DNA of 64,000 bases. It comes from Nothophaeocryptopus gaeumannii (taxonomy: Eukaryota; Ascomycota; Dothideomycetes; Mycosphaerellales; Mycosphaerellaceae). Shown one piece after another: positions 9,215 through 20,000 of the stretch; the stretch's first letter is position 1; every line of letters starts with the position of its first letter. A model generated the notes under the pieces. The model saw only the letters and a program-made list of their open reading frames with translations, was not told the DNA's origin and did not search any database. Location: contig JASISA010000041.1 of NCBI GenBank assembly GCA_031771865.1, forward strand, positions 930,001 to 994,000. The letters are read 5' to 3'. The translations under genes were made by a program, and so were the position numbers.

Positions 9215-11038
9215 CTACCAGAAGATAAGGAAAGCACCGGATGATGCGAGGAATATTGATAACAAGGCGACACAAATGGACGTCCTGGCATCCGCGTAAG
9301 CGTAGCTGGCTGACCCGAGGGCGTGGCGAGTCTTGCTCGGTGTCGGTGTTGTGTCTGCCGGTGATGAGGCACCCTCGGTGCTAGAGATCGAGACAATCGT
9401 AGCGTGTCCGCCGATGGTGGTTGAGACGATCGTGGGTATAAGCGTCGGAGATGGCTTGGGTAAGGAATCGCCCATGTTGCACATGCCAGAATGCAGCATC
9501 TCAGTCGCAGGATACATAACCTTTGGGAGGCCGGCACCCATGGGTACATTAATAACGCCAAGATTGTCGACCGTTAGGTTTGTGCATGTCAAGACCTCCA
9601 TCATCACGGTTCCTGCCGCCAGATCATGACCAGTGACGTGCAGCTCAAAGTCGTCAGTGCTGTCTCCATTGTTGGTAAGGATCGTGATGACCTGCTTGCC
9701 AGTTCGCCCTTTGCGCATGGCGATGGTATGATAGTCCTCATATATGACCTGCGTCGCGTAAGTTGTGTAGTCGTCTCCATCCAGTGTGAAGTGTTGCCGA
9801 GCCTTGGTCAAGTTGGCTATGTGTCCATATAAAGGCGAGTCAGTTTCGTAGCCCGTGGACCACACGGGTGCTCGGTTCAAGTATGGGCTGATGCCTCCTG
9901 ACATGTGCTGTTCCTGCCCTTGATAGATGATAGGTATGCCATCAGCCATTAAAGTAAATGTGATGATATTCTTGGCTAGTGCAGTGTCGTTGGTTGACTC
10001 GGTGAATCTTGGCACGTCGTGGTTCTCACTGAATGACCCAAATGCTGTCGGATCTGCACAGTTCCCATGCATTGCATAGATAGTCGTGACCAGATCGTTG
10101 ATGTTACCCTGAGGGTTGGAAAATGCTCGAGTGAGAGGATAGTAGATGGGGTAATTGAGGATGCTTCCGATCGGTTCTGCCCATCTGCACACGAAGAGAT
10201 TGTCGCCGTCCATAGTCTCGCCGGTGGCAAAAACGCCGGATGAATCCACGAAGTCGGGGAAAAAGCCAGGCTCTACATTGATAGTGGTGTCGATACGTAA
10301 GCCGTCGAAGGAGTAGTTGCTCACCAACGAATGAATCCATTCGCCCATCATATCTCGCACTTCTTGATCCTCAGTCCGAAGGTCGGCTAGAGCAACGATA
10401 TTGTCTCCAAGCCAGCAGACTTCGACTTCAGTTTGGTTCGTATCTCCATCAATTGGGCAGTAAGTGTGGAAGTACTTCCCATCGTTGAATGGACTCAGGG
10501 TGCTGTACTCAACGTCTGTGGCTTCCCCGGCAAACCCTAGTTCGACTTTCAGCTCGGTAACTCCATTGATGTTGGTAGAACGAGACCTACCCATATGGTT
10601 CACAACCACGTCTAACATAACAAACATGTCACGCTGGTGGGCGGCATCGACAAGTTGTTTCAAGTCGTCCGCGGTGCCAAAATTCGAGTTCAGAGAATAA
10701 AGATCTGTGGCCCAGTAGCCTGTATATGCTTCGCCATCGCCTGTTCGCTTTGCAACTTGTGCTACCACTGGGCTGATCCAGATTGCATCAAAATTCATCC
10801 CCTGAATGTAGTCCAGCTTATTAGTGATTCCCTCCCACGACCCGCCGCAATAGAGACCATCGACAACATTGCACTCGGCATCGGTAGATCCGTCTGAGCG
10901 CGCAAATCGATCGGTTAAGACTTGATAAATTGTGCGAGTACGCCAGTCCTCGAGGGAAGCCGCAGATGTCGTGCCAAGATATAGGTAGAGGGCTATGAGT
11001 ATCTGGCTCAAGGTCAGCAGGTCAGATAGGTGCTCCAT
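9215..11038 (-). CDS. GPI-anchored GH13 alpha-amylase-like enzyme / alpha-glucanotransferase
   Basis: This single exon encodes 607 residues. The N-terminal hydrophobic segment (about 8-27) is a signal peptide or anchor. The GH13 (beta/alpha)8 barrel follows, with region I DVVVNHMG (143-150), region II DGLRIDTT (nucleophile Asp250), region III GETMDGD (acid/base Glu274) and region IV FSENHDVPRF (Asp341). TGYWATDLYSLNSNFGTADDLK (about 106-127) is typical of fungal family GH13_1 alpha-amylases. The C-terminus is Ser/Thr/Pro-rich and ends in a hydrophobic tail (SICVALLSIFLASSGAFLIFW, about 587-607), the pattern of GPI anchoring. Secreted GPI-type relatives such as Aspergillus AgtA are 4-alpha-glucanotransferases tied to cell-wall alpha-glucan rather than starch digestion. 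Here it is divergent from an alpha-1,3-glucan synthase. In region II the residues after RID are TTINV, not the VKHV of classical alpha-amylases, which argues against ordinary starch hydrolysis. The specific activity is inference. Confidence 0.9.
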   Translation of the reverse strand: MEHLSDLLTLSQILIALYLYLGTTSAASLEDWRTRTIYQVLTDRFARSDGSTDAECNVVDGLYCGGSWEGITNKLDYIQGMNFDAIWISPVVAQVAKRTGDGEAYTGYWATDLYSLNSNFGTADDLKQLVDAAHQRDMFVMLDVVVNHMGRSRSTNINGVTELKVELGFAGEATDVEYSTLSPFNDGKYFHTYCPIDGDTNQTEVEVCWLGDNIVALADLRTEDQEVRDMMGEWIHSLVSNYSFDGLRIDTTINVEPGFFPDFVDSSGVFATGETMDGDNLFVCRWAEPIGSILNYPIYYPLTRAFSNPQGNINDLVTTIYAMHGNCADPTAFGSFSENHDVPRFTESTNDTALAKNIITFTLMADGIPIIYQGQEQHMSGGISPYLNRAPVWSTGYETDSPLYGHIANLTKARQHFTLDGDDYTTYATQVIYEDYHTIAMRKGRTGKQVITILTNNGDSTDDFELHVTGHDLAAGTVMMEVLTCTNLTVDNLGVINVPMGAGLPKVMYPATEMLHSGMCNMGDSLPKPSPTLIPTIVSTTIGGHATIVSISSTEGASSPADTTPTPSKTRHALGSASYAYADARTSICVALLSIFLASSGAFLIFW

Positions 11039-14000
11039 GGCGGTGGCCAGCGTCCAGTTCTAGGCGGATATCCGCCCATACATGGCTGTTGTGCGACGAG
11101 CAGAGGTTGGGGGAAGAGGTGCACAGTGGGAGCGGAGCGTCGAAACCTGGGGGTGCTGCATTACCTGCGACACTTTCATTGGCGTGCGACCAATCGTCGA
11201 CGTGGTCCCAGTAAAGTCTGCCAAAGGCCTATTAGCGATGAAGTGTCGTATGCTAGTCGCTGTTGGATGGATTGGATAGCGCTGGACGTTGTAGAATTGC
11301 TGTGCAAGACCCACTAAGGAATGGGACCAGAAAGCTCAACTGGTTCTCTGGCTCAATCCCAAGTGTTCCACAAGGCCGATGAGTGCGAGACTTGAGCAGC
11401 TCAGGCATTAGAACAAGGAAATCGCGCACACAAGCGTTTCCAAATCGTCGGATTCCAGAATGAGAGCCTCCGTGGTGCAGGCCTTGACAAAGCGAACAGC
11501 ATGAGCTTCTGACATCAGTTCTGGACTCTTGTGCGATTGCGCGCGTTGAAAGCATATCTCAGGATCTGCAAGTCCTACTCGGCAGAGTGGGCATGCTGCG
11601 CAGGAGCTGCAGGCTAGGCAATACGTATCCTGCTTGACACGCAAGGGATTCGTCGACAGTGGCGGAATGCCGTTCTGTACTGCATCGATGGGTCGTTTGA
11701 CGTTCAAACAAACGCAGCGCGTGGTCACCGCGTCTTGTGCCAACGGGACATCTGAGAGAAGCTGCGACTCTGCACAGTTGCGAGACGGCGCAACAATTGA
11801 GTTTGGCTTGGCGGCTAGCTCCCGACAAGGACGCCAAGCCTTGTGATACTTGCAGATCAAGGAGTCTCCCTCGCTCTCTCGTGTCTCTCTACTGATGATC
11901 AGCAAGGGCGGGATGTCAGCTCGGAAAGGGGATGCTATTTTCCGGTCTCTCGCAGACAACGTGTTCGGTGTGAGGCCAGTCGAGTCAATTGCTCATGAAC
12001 GGCTCCATCATCTCCGACATGTGCTAGCTGTGAGAAGCGTAGGAGTGCGAGTCACCGTTTTGACTGCAGAGGGCCAGGGGTAGGACATGATAGTTAGACG
12101 CGACGAAAAGGGCTCGCCCCAAAGGTCGCGATAACAGATGTCGAACGCAGGCATCTGTCTGGTCGGCGAGGCACCTGTGTTTGGGCCCAGGCCGTATCGC
12201 GTGGGTGGAGAGAGATGGATTATGGAATGCAAGGCACAAAGGTGGATCAGGTTCGCCTCAGCCTCTTTCGGTGCGGCGCTGCCGACTCGTTTCGCCCTGG
12301 ACGCTTTGGATGTGGCCGGGGTCTGTCTCGGAAGAAACAGAACAAGCGCTGAGCTAAGCCCAAACGGAGATCCCTGATCACGACCGATCGGTAACGGCAG
12401 GTACGCTAGTGGGACCGCACCTGCCCTCAATGACACGAAACACAGCTCCACAGGCTCCATGCAGATCTTGCGAATAGAAAACAAACAATCTCTTCACGTA
12501 GATTGGGCGCCAGATTGCAGGCAGTCTGGCCGCCGTAGCTCCGGCAAGCGCGACCATGGCGCTGAGGGAATGCCGGCAGGTGGAATGCCGGAACGCTTCG
12601 CGCCTCCGGTCGAGAGTGGCAGACGCGACCAGATGGGGTGGAAGTTTGGAAGGTGACAGGACGGCGGCGACTGCTCCGAGCCTTTCATCGCTCCTTCGTC
12701 GGGCCTGTGCTGCCATGGAGATATCTCGTGCAACGCCCACAGACACGGCAGACTGGTGGTGGGAACGGGCGTGTGGAAGTAGTGTGGAAGGGTGCACAAG
12801 TCGACCGTTGCCTCTAGCCGGACGAGGTAACCGAGCACATCTCCTACTATCCACCTGCCGGTGGTCAGAGTAGTAGTGAGCAGGGGTGTCGTTTAGAGAC
12901 ACCTGCAGCAAGATCCACATGCTCTACCTCGTAGTCGGATACAGTCAGGGGACAGCGAAATCGACCCTGCTCAGCGCTGTTCTGAACCATTCGCAGCCCT
13001 TGCGAGACGTCGAAAGGCCTGCTTTGACCTACCAATCCTCAAAACCATTCACAAAACAGCAGCTGGCGTGTAAGCAAGTGCTCGGCGGAATACTGCAGCC
13101 TCGTTTACACCACAGGATCCTAGCAGTACTGATCGGCTGCGGCTGGGCACTGTATTCGCGCTGCTTATAGAAACGTGCTGGTGGCGGGTTCCGACCGTTA
13201 TCGAGAGCACGTCCACACGCCGGAGCTGGACTCTTCTCGTCAAACTGATCTACATCACTACTCTGCGCGGCCCATCTTCATCTTGTGCTTCTATCACAGT
13301 CAACGCTGGTGCAGCCACCTCAAATCGTCATACCTCCCCGGAGCACCTCGAGAGTGTACAGACCGAGCGCCTCCAACCTCCAACCTCCAACCTTGCTGGC
13401 TCCTCCCACCGTGGGCAGCCCATTCTGAGCCATCATCTGCCTGATACACCTCACTGATACACCCTGGCCCGTCCGCCGCTGTGCCTGCGCTGCTAGCGCT
13501 GTCCTGCATCTTCCGCAGCGGCCCTGCTGGCCCACTCCCGCGAGGCACACTATATCTCTGTCGCCCAACGTCGATCAAGCTTTGCCTAGTGGGGAGCAGC
13601 TCACACAGCTTCCACCTTCCACCTGCGTCGCCGGCGCCAGGTACGGCCTTGCTGTGCTTCTGTGGTCGTCTGCATCAGTCTAAACCGCATGCTACCACAC
13701 ACTCGCTGTTGACCTCATACTTGCTACTTCCATCGGACCGTTCCCTGTCCTTCGCAGAAGCGTCGGGACAACCGTTCATACGCTTGCATTGGTCGCGCCC
13801 CACCGTTGGCAATCCCTGTTCCATTCTCTGGCCTAGTATACACTCTCACACGCGCACCTCAGACCTGGCCGCGATTCAACCATCCCCTGTCTCTCACTAC
13901 GAACACCCATCGACTCCTTTGAACACAGCACCCGGCGTGTGCGTTCGACGGACGACGACACGTCTTGAGCTCCATCTTATTACCGGGAATCCTCTAATCA

Positions 14001-14092
14001 TCGAACGACATACCTTCATGAGTATTGCGTAGAGCCAATACCCGCACCGAGCTGCCATTGCGGCACCCCAAATCCACTTGGGAGTCAGCATC
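11039..14092. promoter_or_regulatory. 3-kb divergent intergenic region, amylase-like gene and glucan synthase
   Basis: The two genes are transcribed away from this region, so it must hold both promoters and leaders. Several open frames (for example 11408-11959 minus, 12378-12920 minus, 13481-14032 plus) reach 180 codons but show no domain, and two of them share sequence with antisense frames, so I leave them out. The last 800 bp before the synthase are C/T-rich, as often seen in promoters of strongly expressed fungal genes. No binding site is proposed. Confidence 0.6.
14018..14032 (+). promoter_or_regulatory. Tiny upstream ORF in the glucan synthase leader
   Basis: ATG AGT ATT GCG TAG encodes a four-residue peptide (MSIA) and ends 60 bp before the synthase ATG at 14093. 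If the transcript starts upstream, ribosomes would meet this ORF first and could be delayed or re-initiate. The transcript start is unknown, so this is a candidate only. Confidence 0.35.
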
Positions 14093-17000
14093 ATGTTTAG
14101 AACATGTCTTGTCACCCTTGCCTCGCTCGCAGCAATCGCTTCAGCCTCCTACTATGATCCGGCTGAGGAGGAGTGGAACTTGAACGCGAACACCAACCCG
14201 GACGCCACTGCTCTCGAATACAGCGTGCCTGACTGGCCTTCAGACTTCTCACACCAAGCGAGTCCGGATAACTGGAGATTCCCCTTCTATAGCTTCTTCC
14301 TCGACAGATTTGTCAACGGCGATCCTACGAACGACAACGCCAATGGCACCACATGGGAGCAAGACCCACGACAGACACAACTCCGACACGGTGGTGATAT
14401 CAAGGGTCTTCAAGATTCTCTCGACTACCTCCACGGCCTTGGCATTCGCGGTCTTTACCTTGTCGGAAGCTCCATGATCAACTTGCCATGGGAAGCTGAC
14501 GGGTACAGCCCTACTGACCACACCATTCTCGACCATCACTTAGGCAACATCGCTCAATGGCGCGCTGCAATTCAAGCAATCCACGACAAGGGAATGTATG
14601 TCATACTTGACAACACCATGGCGACCATGTCAAATCTCTTCGGGTTCGAGGGTTATTACAATTCCAGTGCCGACTTCTCTTTCACCGAGAACAAGATGAG
14701 CTATGTCGGCACCAACCGCTACCGCGACTTCTACATTTCGAATGATTTCCACGATGTGTGTCCCTATAGCTACCCGCGATTCTGGGATCAAGGAGGTAAC
14801 CAGATTATCGACAACAACACCAACGCGATGGTGGGATGCATGGACAGCGAGTTCGATCAATTCGGCGATGTCGGTGCTTTTGGTGTTTATCCAGAATGGC
14901 AAAAGCAACTGTCCAGATTCAACGGAGTGCAGGACCGTCTCAGAGAGTGGCGGCCCCAGGTGTTGGACAAGATCAACCACTTCTCCTGCTTGATGATCAA
15001 GGGATTGGACATCGACGGTTTCCGTATCGACAAAGCCATGCAAGTGACAGTCGACGCTCAAGGCAACTGGTCCCACTTTCAACGTGAATGTGCTCAATCT
15101 GTGGGCAAGAACAACTTCTTCATTCCCGGAGAAATCGTGAACGGTAACGCAGACGCCTCGGTATACCTTGGAAGGGGTAAAGAGCCATCGATGGCAGTGT
15201 ACAACATTACAAAGGCGATGACTTCCAACGACTCCACGTACATCCGTGATGACGGGCATCAGGCTCTGGATGCTGGCGCCTTCCATTATTCCACATACCG
15301 TGCCTTTATGCGATTTCTTGGCTTGGACGGTGATTTGCTCGCAGCAAACGATGCCCCTGTCAACTTCGCGGATCAATGGGCAACCTTCGTCCGAACGAAC
15401 GATATGCACAATGCTATGACCGGCGAATTTGACCCGCGACACATGTACGGCGTCTCGAATCACGACGTCTTGAGGTGGCCGGGCTTGACCAATGGTACGG
15501 AAAGGCAGCTTTTGGGCGATTTCATCATTTCCCTCTTGATGCCAGGTATTCCGCTAGTGAGCTGGGGTGAAGAGCAAGCGTTCTATGTCTTGGACAACAC
15601 TGCCACGAATTATGTCTATGGCCGTCAGCCAATGTCTTCGGCACAGGCATGGCAAATGCACGGATGCCACAAAGTCGGAAACGTCAATTTGAACAATTGG
15701 CCTGTGAACAGCTCCCTCACAGGATGTCAAGATGATGGTGTGAGCCTGGACCATCGAGATACGACCCATCCAGTATACACCGTTCTCAAGCAGATGTTCG
15801 AAATGCGGAACCGGTATCCGGTCCTCCAGGATGGGTTTGCTGTGCGACAGCTTTCGAGTCAGACCTTCAATTATACGCTGCCTGGATCTTTTGGAGTTCC
15901 GACCGAGACTGGTCTCTGGAGCGTATACCGTGGCCGCGTTGAGGGCATTCAGGACTTTGAAGGCGAGGGCATGTTTGGCAATCAAGGCATCTGGTTGCTC
16001 TACTCCAACTACAATGATTCCAAAGAGTACGAGTCAGACTGCAGCAGTGATAATGCCATCATCTCGCCTTTCGACTCTAACACGACAGTAAAGAATATGT
16101 TCTACCCATTCGACGAGTGGACTTTGGAAGAGTCCTCAGTGCAGCTCGGAATCGAGGGCTCTGACAGCGCAAACGGATGTCTGCCTCAGCTCAACATGAC
16201 CACGTACGGATGGAAAGCGTTCGTGCCGATAGCGAATTGGACCGCTCCTTCACCAGTCATAACAGCGTTCTCGCCAGGCCACGATGCTCGTATCCTCTCG
16301 AATGTGATAGATGGCGAGGCTTCGACCCTTGAAGTCGAGCTTCGTTTCTCCGATCTCATGGATTGCGATTCTCTCAAGAACGCTCTCTCCATCAACTCGA
16401 CTGCGGAAGGTAGCCATGTGGGCTCAATTGACACCAACAACATCGACTGCAAGACGATCGATCCACAGTTTGAGGCATACTACTATGGACCAAGCCCATC
16501 GATCTGGCGTGCTCGATTCAACCTTACGAACCTCTATGACGGCGTTCATCGAATCAGTGTTAACAACGTTACGAGTCAAGCCAAGACGACTTTCACAAAC
16601 TCGATCGACCATTACATGTTTCGCATTGGCAAAGAGACCAACCCAATCGTCTTCCCGATCGTGGCCAACTACAGCACTTCACTGCTCTACAAGGATACGA
16701 GCGCAGAGAAGCGCGAGGTTTCGATCACCAGCTCCGGCCTCATGATCAACCACAAGGCGCCTGGTGCTGACAAGTGGCGATACAGCATGTCCTTTGGTGC
16801 TGTCTGGTCTGACTGGTACGACTACACTCCGGGCAACGCTTCTCTTCCATCTCAGACGTGGAGCGGCAAAGGGTACAACAAGTGGACTGGCGACCACGTC
16901 CAAGTGCAGTACTGGTCGAGACTTGCAGGCAGCAGCGACCATGTTGTCGAAGGTGATCTCGTTGGCACCACCACAATCCCAAGACGATTCCCACACCTTT

Positions 17001-20000
17001 TCCTGCATGGATCTTACAATCAGTACGGATATGATGCTGGTCTACCAAATACCATGGACCAACTTGACAACGGCACATGGTACTTCGACTTCATGGACGA
17101 GTGGCCAACCCAGTTCCAAATCAATGTTTGGGGCATGGCTTCTGACGGCTCACCCGATGTGTCTTTCGCATTTGGTGATGTTGACAACGACACCGTGCTT
17201 GACCGCATCTCGCCAGTCTCTTTGCAACCTGCAGTTGTTAACATCACTGACTTGGGTCCGCAATCACCATACCTAGCCTGGCGAATTCTGTTCAACGATG
17301 GGGACTTGAGATACTATCTCGTACCAGCTGGTAACAGATACACGCAGCTCATTCTGTGGATTTTGCTCGCACTAATTCCAGTTGGAACGGCCGTCACTGG
17401 CGTCTGGGCTTACATGCACTTCTTCTATGGGGTCAAGTTCAATCAGATTGGTCTGTCAGAGAAGAAGAGCATCCTCCCAGTTGCTGCCATCAGCAGAGTG
17501 TTCCGCCGCGAAAAGGTTGATGAAAAGGACAGCGAACTCGATGCGCCCATTCCACCGACAACCGGTTCTTCGCCCGATCTGGCTGCTGGTGTAGCGCTTG
17601 GCTTCTCAGGCGCAGGTGCTGTCATGGAGTCAAAGCGACGCACTGTTCTCATTGCAACAATGGAATACGACATCTCCGATTGGAACATCAAGATCAAGAT
17701 TGGAGGCCTCGGCGTCATGGCTCAGTTGATGGGCAAGAATCTCGAGCACCAAGACCTCATCTGGGTTGTTCCATGTGCCGGCGGAATCGACTATCCCGTT
17801 GACACTCCTGGCATTCCTATCGACGTTACCATTCTGGGCCGCACTTACGAGGTCCAAGTACAGTACCACAAACTGAACAACATCACGTACGTGCTTCTGG
17901 ATGCTCCGGTCTTCCGTCGCCAAACTTCGAAGGACCCTTATCCAGCTCGTATGGACGATCTCGACAGTGCCATTTACTACTCTGCCTGGAACCAATGTAT
18001 TGCCGAGGCGATGCGCCGATTTCCGATCGATCTGTACCACATCAACGACTACCACGGCACCGTCGCTCCACTATACTTGCTTCCCGATACCATTCCATGC
18101 TGTCTCTCCCTTCACAATGCCGAGTTCCAGGGTCTCTGGCCTATGCGTAACCCTCGCGAGGTTGAGGAGATCTGCTCTGTATTCAATCTGCCACAGACCG
18201 TTGTACAGCGCTATGTTCAATTTGGCGAAGTCTTCAACTTACTCCACGCTGGCGCAAGCATTCTGCGCATTCACCAAAAGGGCTTTGGTGCAGTGGGTGT
18301 CAGTAAGAAGTACGGCAAACGCTCGTGGGCCCGCTATCCCATTTTCTGGGGTCTTCGAAAGATCGGAGCCCTTCCCAACCCTGATCCCTCCGATGTTGCG
18401 GAATGGGACAAGAAGCTCGCAGATCCGGACGACATCCAGATTGACCAAGTATTCGAAAGCGGACGTGCCAACCTCAAGCGTCAAGCACAGGAGTGGGCCG
18501 GTTTGGAACAGCGTGCTGATGCGGATCTCTTCGTGTTCGTCGGCCGATGGTCTATGCAAAAGGGTATCGATCTCATTGCAGATGTCTTCCCAGCCATTCT
18601 GGAGCAGTACGAGCATGTGCAGCTTCTTTGCATCGGCCCAACGATCGATCTCTATGGCAAATTCGCAGCGCTGAAGCTCGATAAAATGATGGCCAAGTAC
18701 CCCGGACGTGTCTACTCGAAGCCGGAATTCACTGCGCTTCCGCCATTCATCTTCAGCGGTGCTGAATTTGCGCTCATTCCTAGCAGAGACGAGCCCTTCG
18801 GTCTGGTCGCAGTTGAGTTCGGTCGAAAGGGTGCGCTTGGTGTTGGGTCTCGTGTTGGTGGTTTGGGCCAGATGCCTGGATGGTGGTATACTATCGAGTC
18901 TTCCACGACCAAGCATCAGATGCATCAGTTCAAGATGGCAATTGCCGGTGCTCTCAAGTCGGACTACGACACTCGTGCGCTGATGCGAGCCCGTTCGGCC
19001 AAGCAGCGTTTTCCAGTTGCCCAATGGAAGGAAGATCTGGAGATCCTTCAAGGCACCGCAATAAAGGTTCACAAGAAGCGCATGGAGCATATTACGGCTA
19101 AGCGCATGGGTCTTGAAGATAAGAGCGGCACCTCCAGTGGCTGGAATACCCCCGGATGGATGACGCCGCGCAGTGGATGGGGAACTCCATCTGGCTCTCG
19201 TCCGAACACACGTCCTTCATCGCCCAACCGCTCTGGCACTTCTACCCCGTCTGTTTCGCGACAAGGCTCGCTATCTCTTGGTATGCGCCACGGACCAGGC
19301 CATTCTCCGCCTCAGTCAGTGCGATCGCAACAGTCTAATTCTTCCACGAGCATCTCTCGACGCAACTCCATCGATGAGCAGGAACCGAGACGGCGACTCA
19401 GTAACATCCAGGACGAGGAGTACATCAGCCAAGAGACTGCGGAGAAGTCGAAGCGCAGGTCACAGCTCGTCGGCGTCAACGATTTGAACTACAGTCTTCG
19501 TGATGGAACGCTGCAGCACCAGCCCACTCCTCCAGATCAGGTACACAACCCATACTACGCCCCAGGTACAGCCCTCAGCCCTGAGACTCCCGCAAACCAG
19601 CAGCACTTCTCTTTCCTGGCTCGTCCCCATACTCCAGTAAGGCAAGATAGCCCAAGCATCCCCCAGACTCCACTTTCAATGGAAAAGGTGATGGACGAGA
19701 AGAAAAACCAACCGCAGGACCTCATGCCGTTCTTCACCGACCCAACTGGCCTATACTTCAAAACTTTCGACAAGAAGCTCGACGCACTTAGCGGCAAGAA
19801 TTCAGAGAGCGCGCTGTGCATCGAAGAGTATTTGGAGAAGTCGGAGAAGCAATGGTTCAATCGTTTGCATGAGGCCAAGATGAGTCGCAGCAACACCCCG
19901 ACTGCATCAAGGGCTGTCACACCAGCGGGCTCCATCTACGAGGGCATGGATACCGACGAGTCACTGGGCCAGTTCTTGCTTCCGGTGAATTACCAGGCGC

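Noticed and set aside
11408..11959. 183-codon minus frame with several Cys between amylase-like gene and glucan synthase
   Set aside because: No signal peptide, domain or good start context. It overlaps other frames of equal length on both strands, as expected of GC-balanced non-coding DNA.
12378..12920. 180-codon minus frame in the same intergenic region
   Set aside because: Arg/Pro/His-rich composition typical of a chance frame; overlapping frames on the other strand are equally long.
14078..14092. Extension of the glucan synthase by five residues
   Set aside because: The upstream codon is TTG. The ATG at 14093 is followed at once by a signal peptide and is the normal start.
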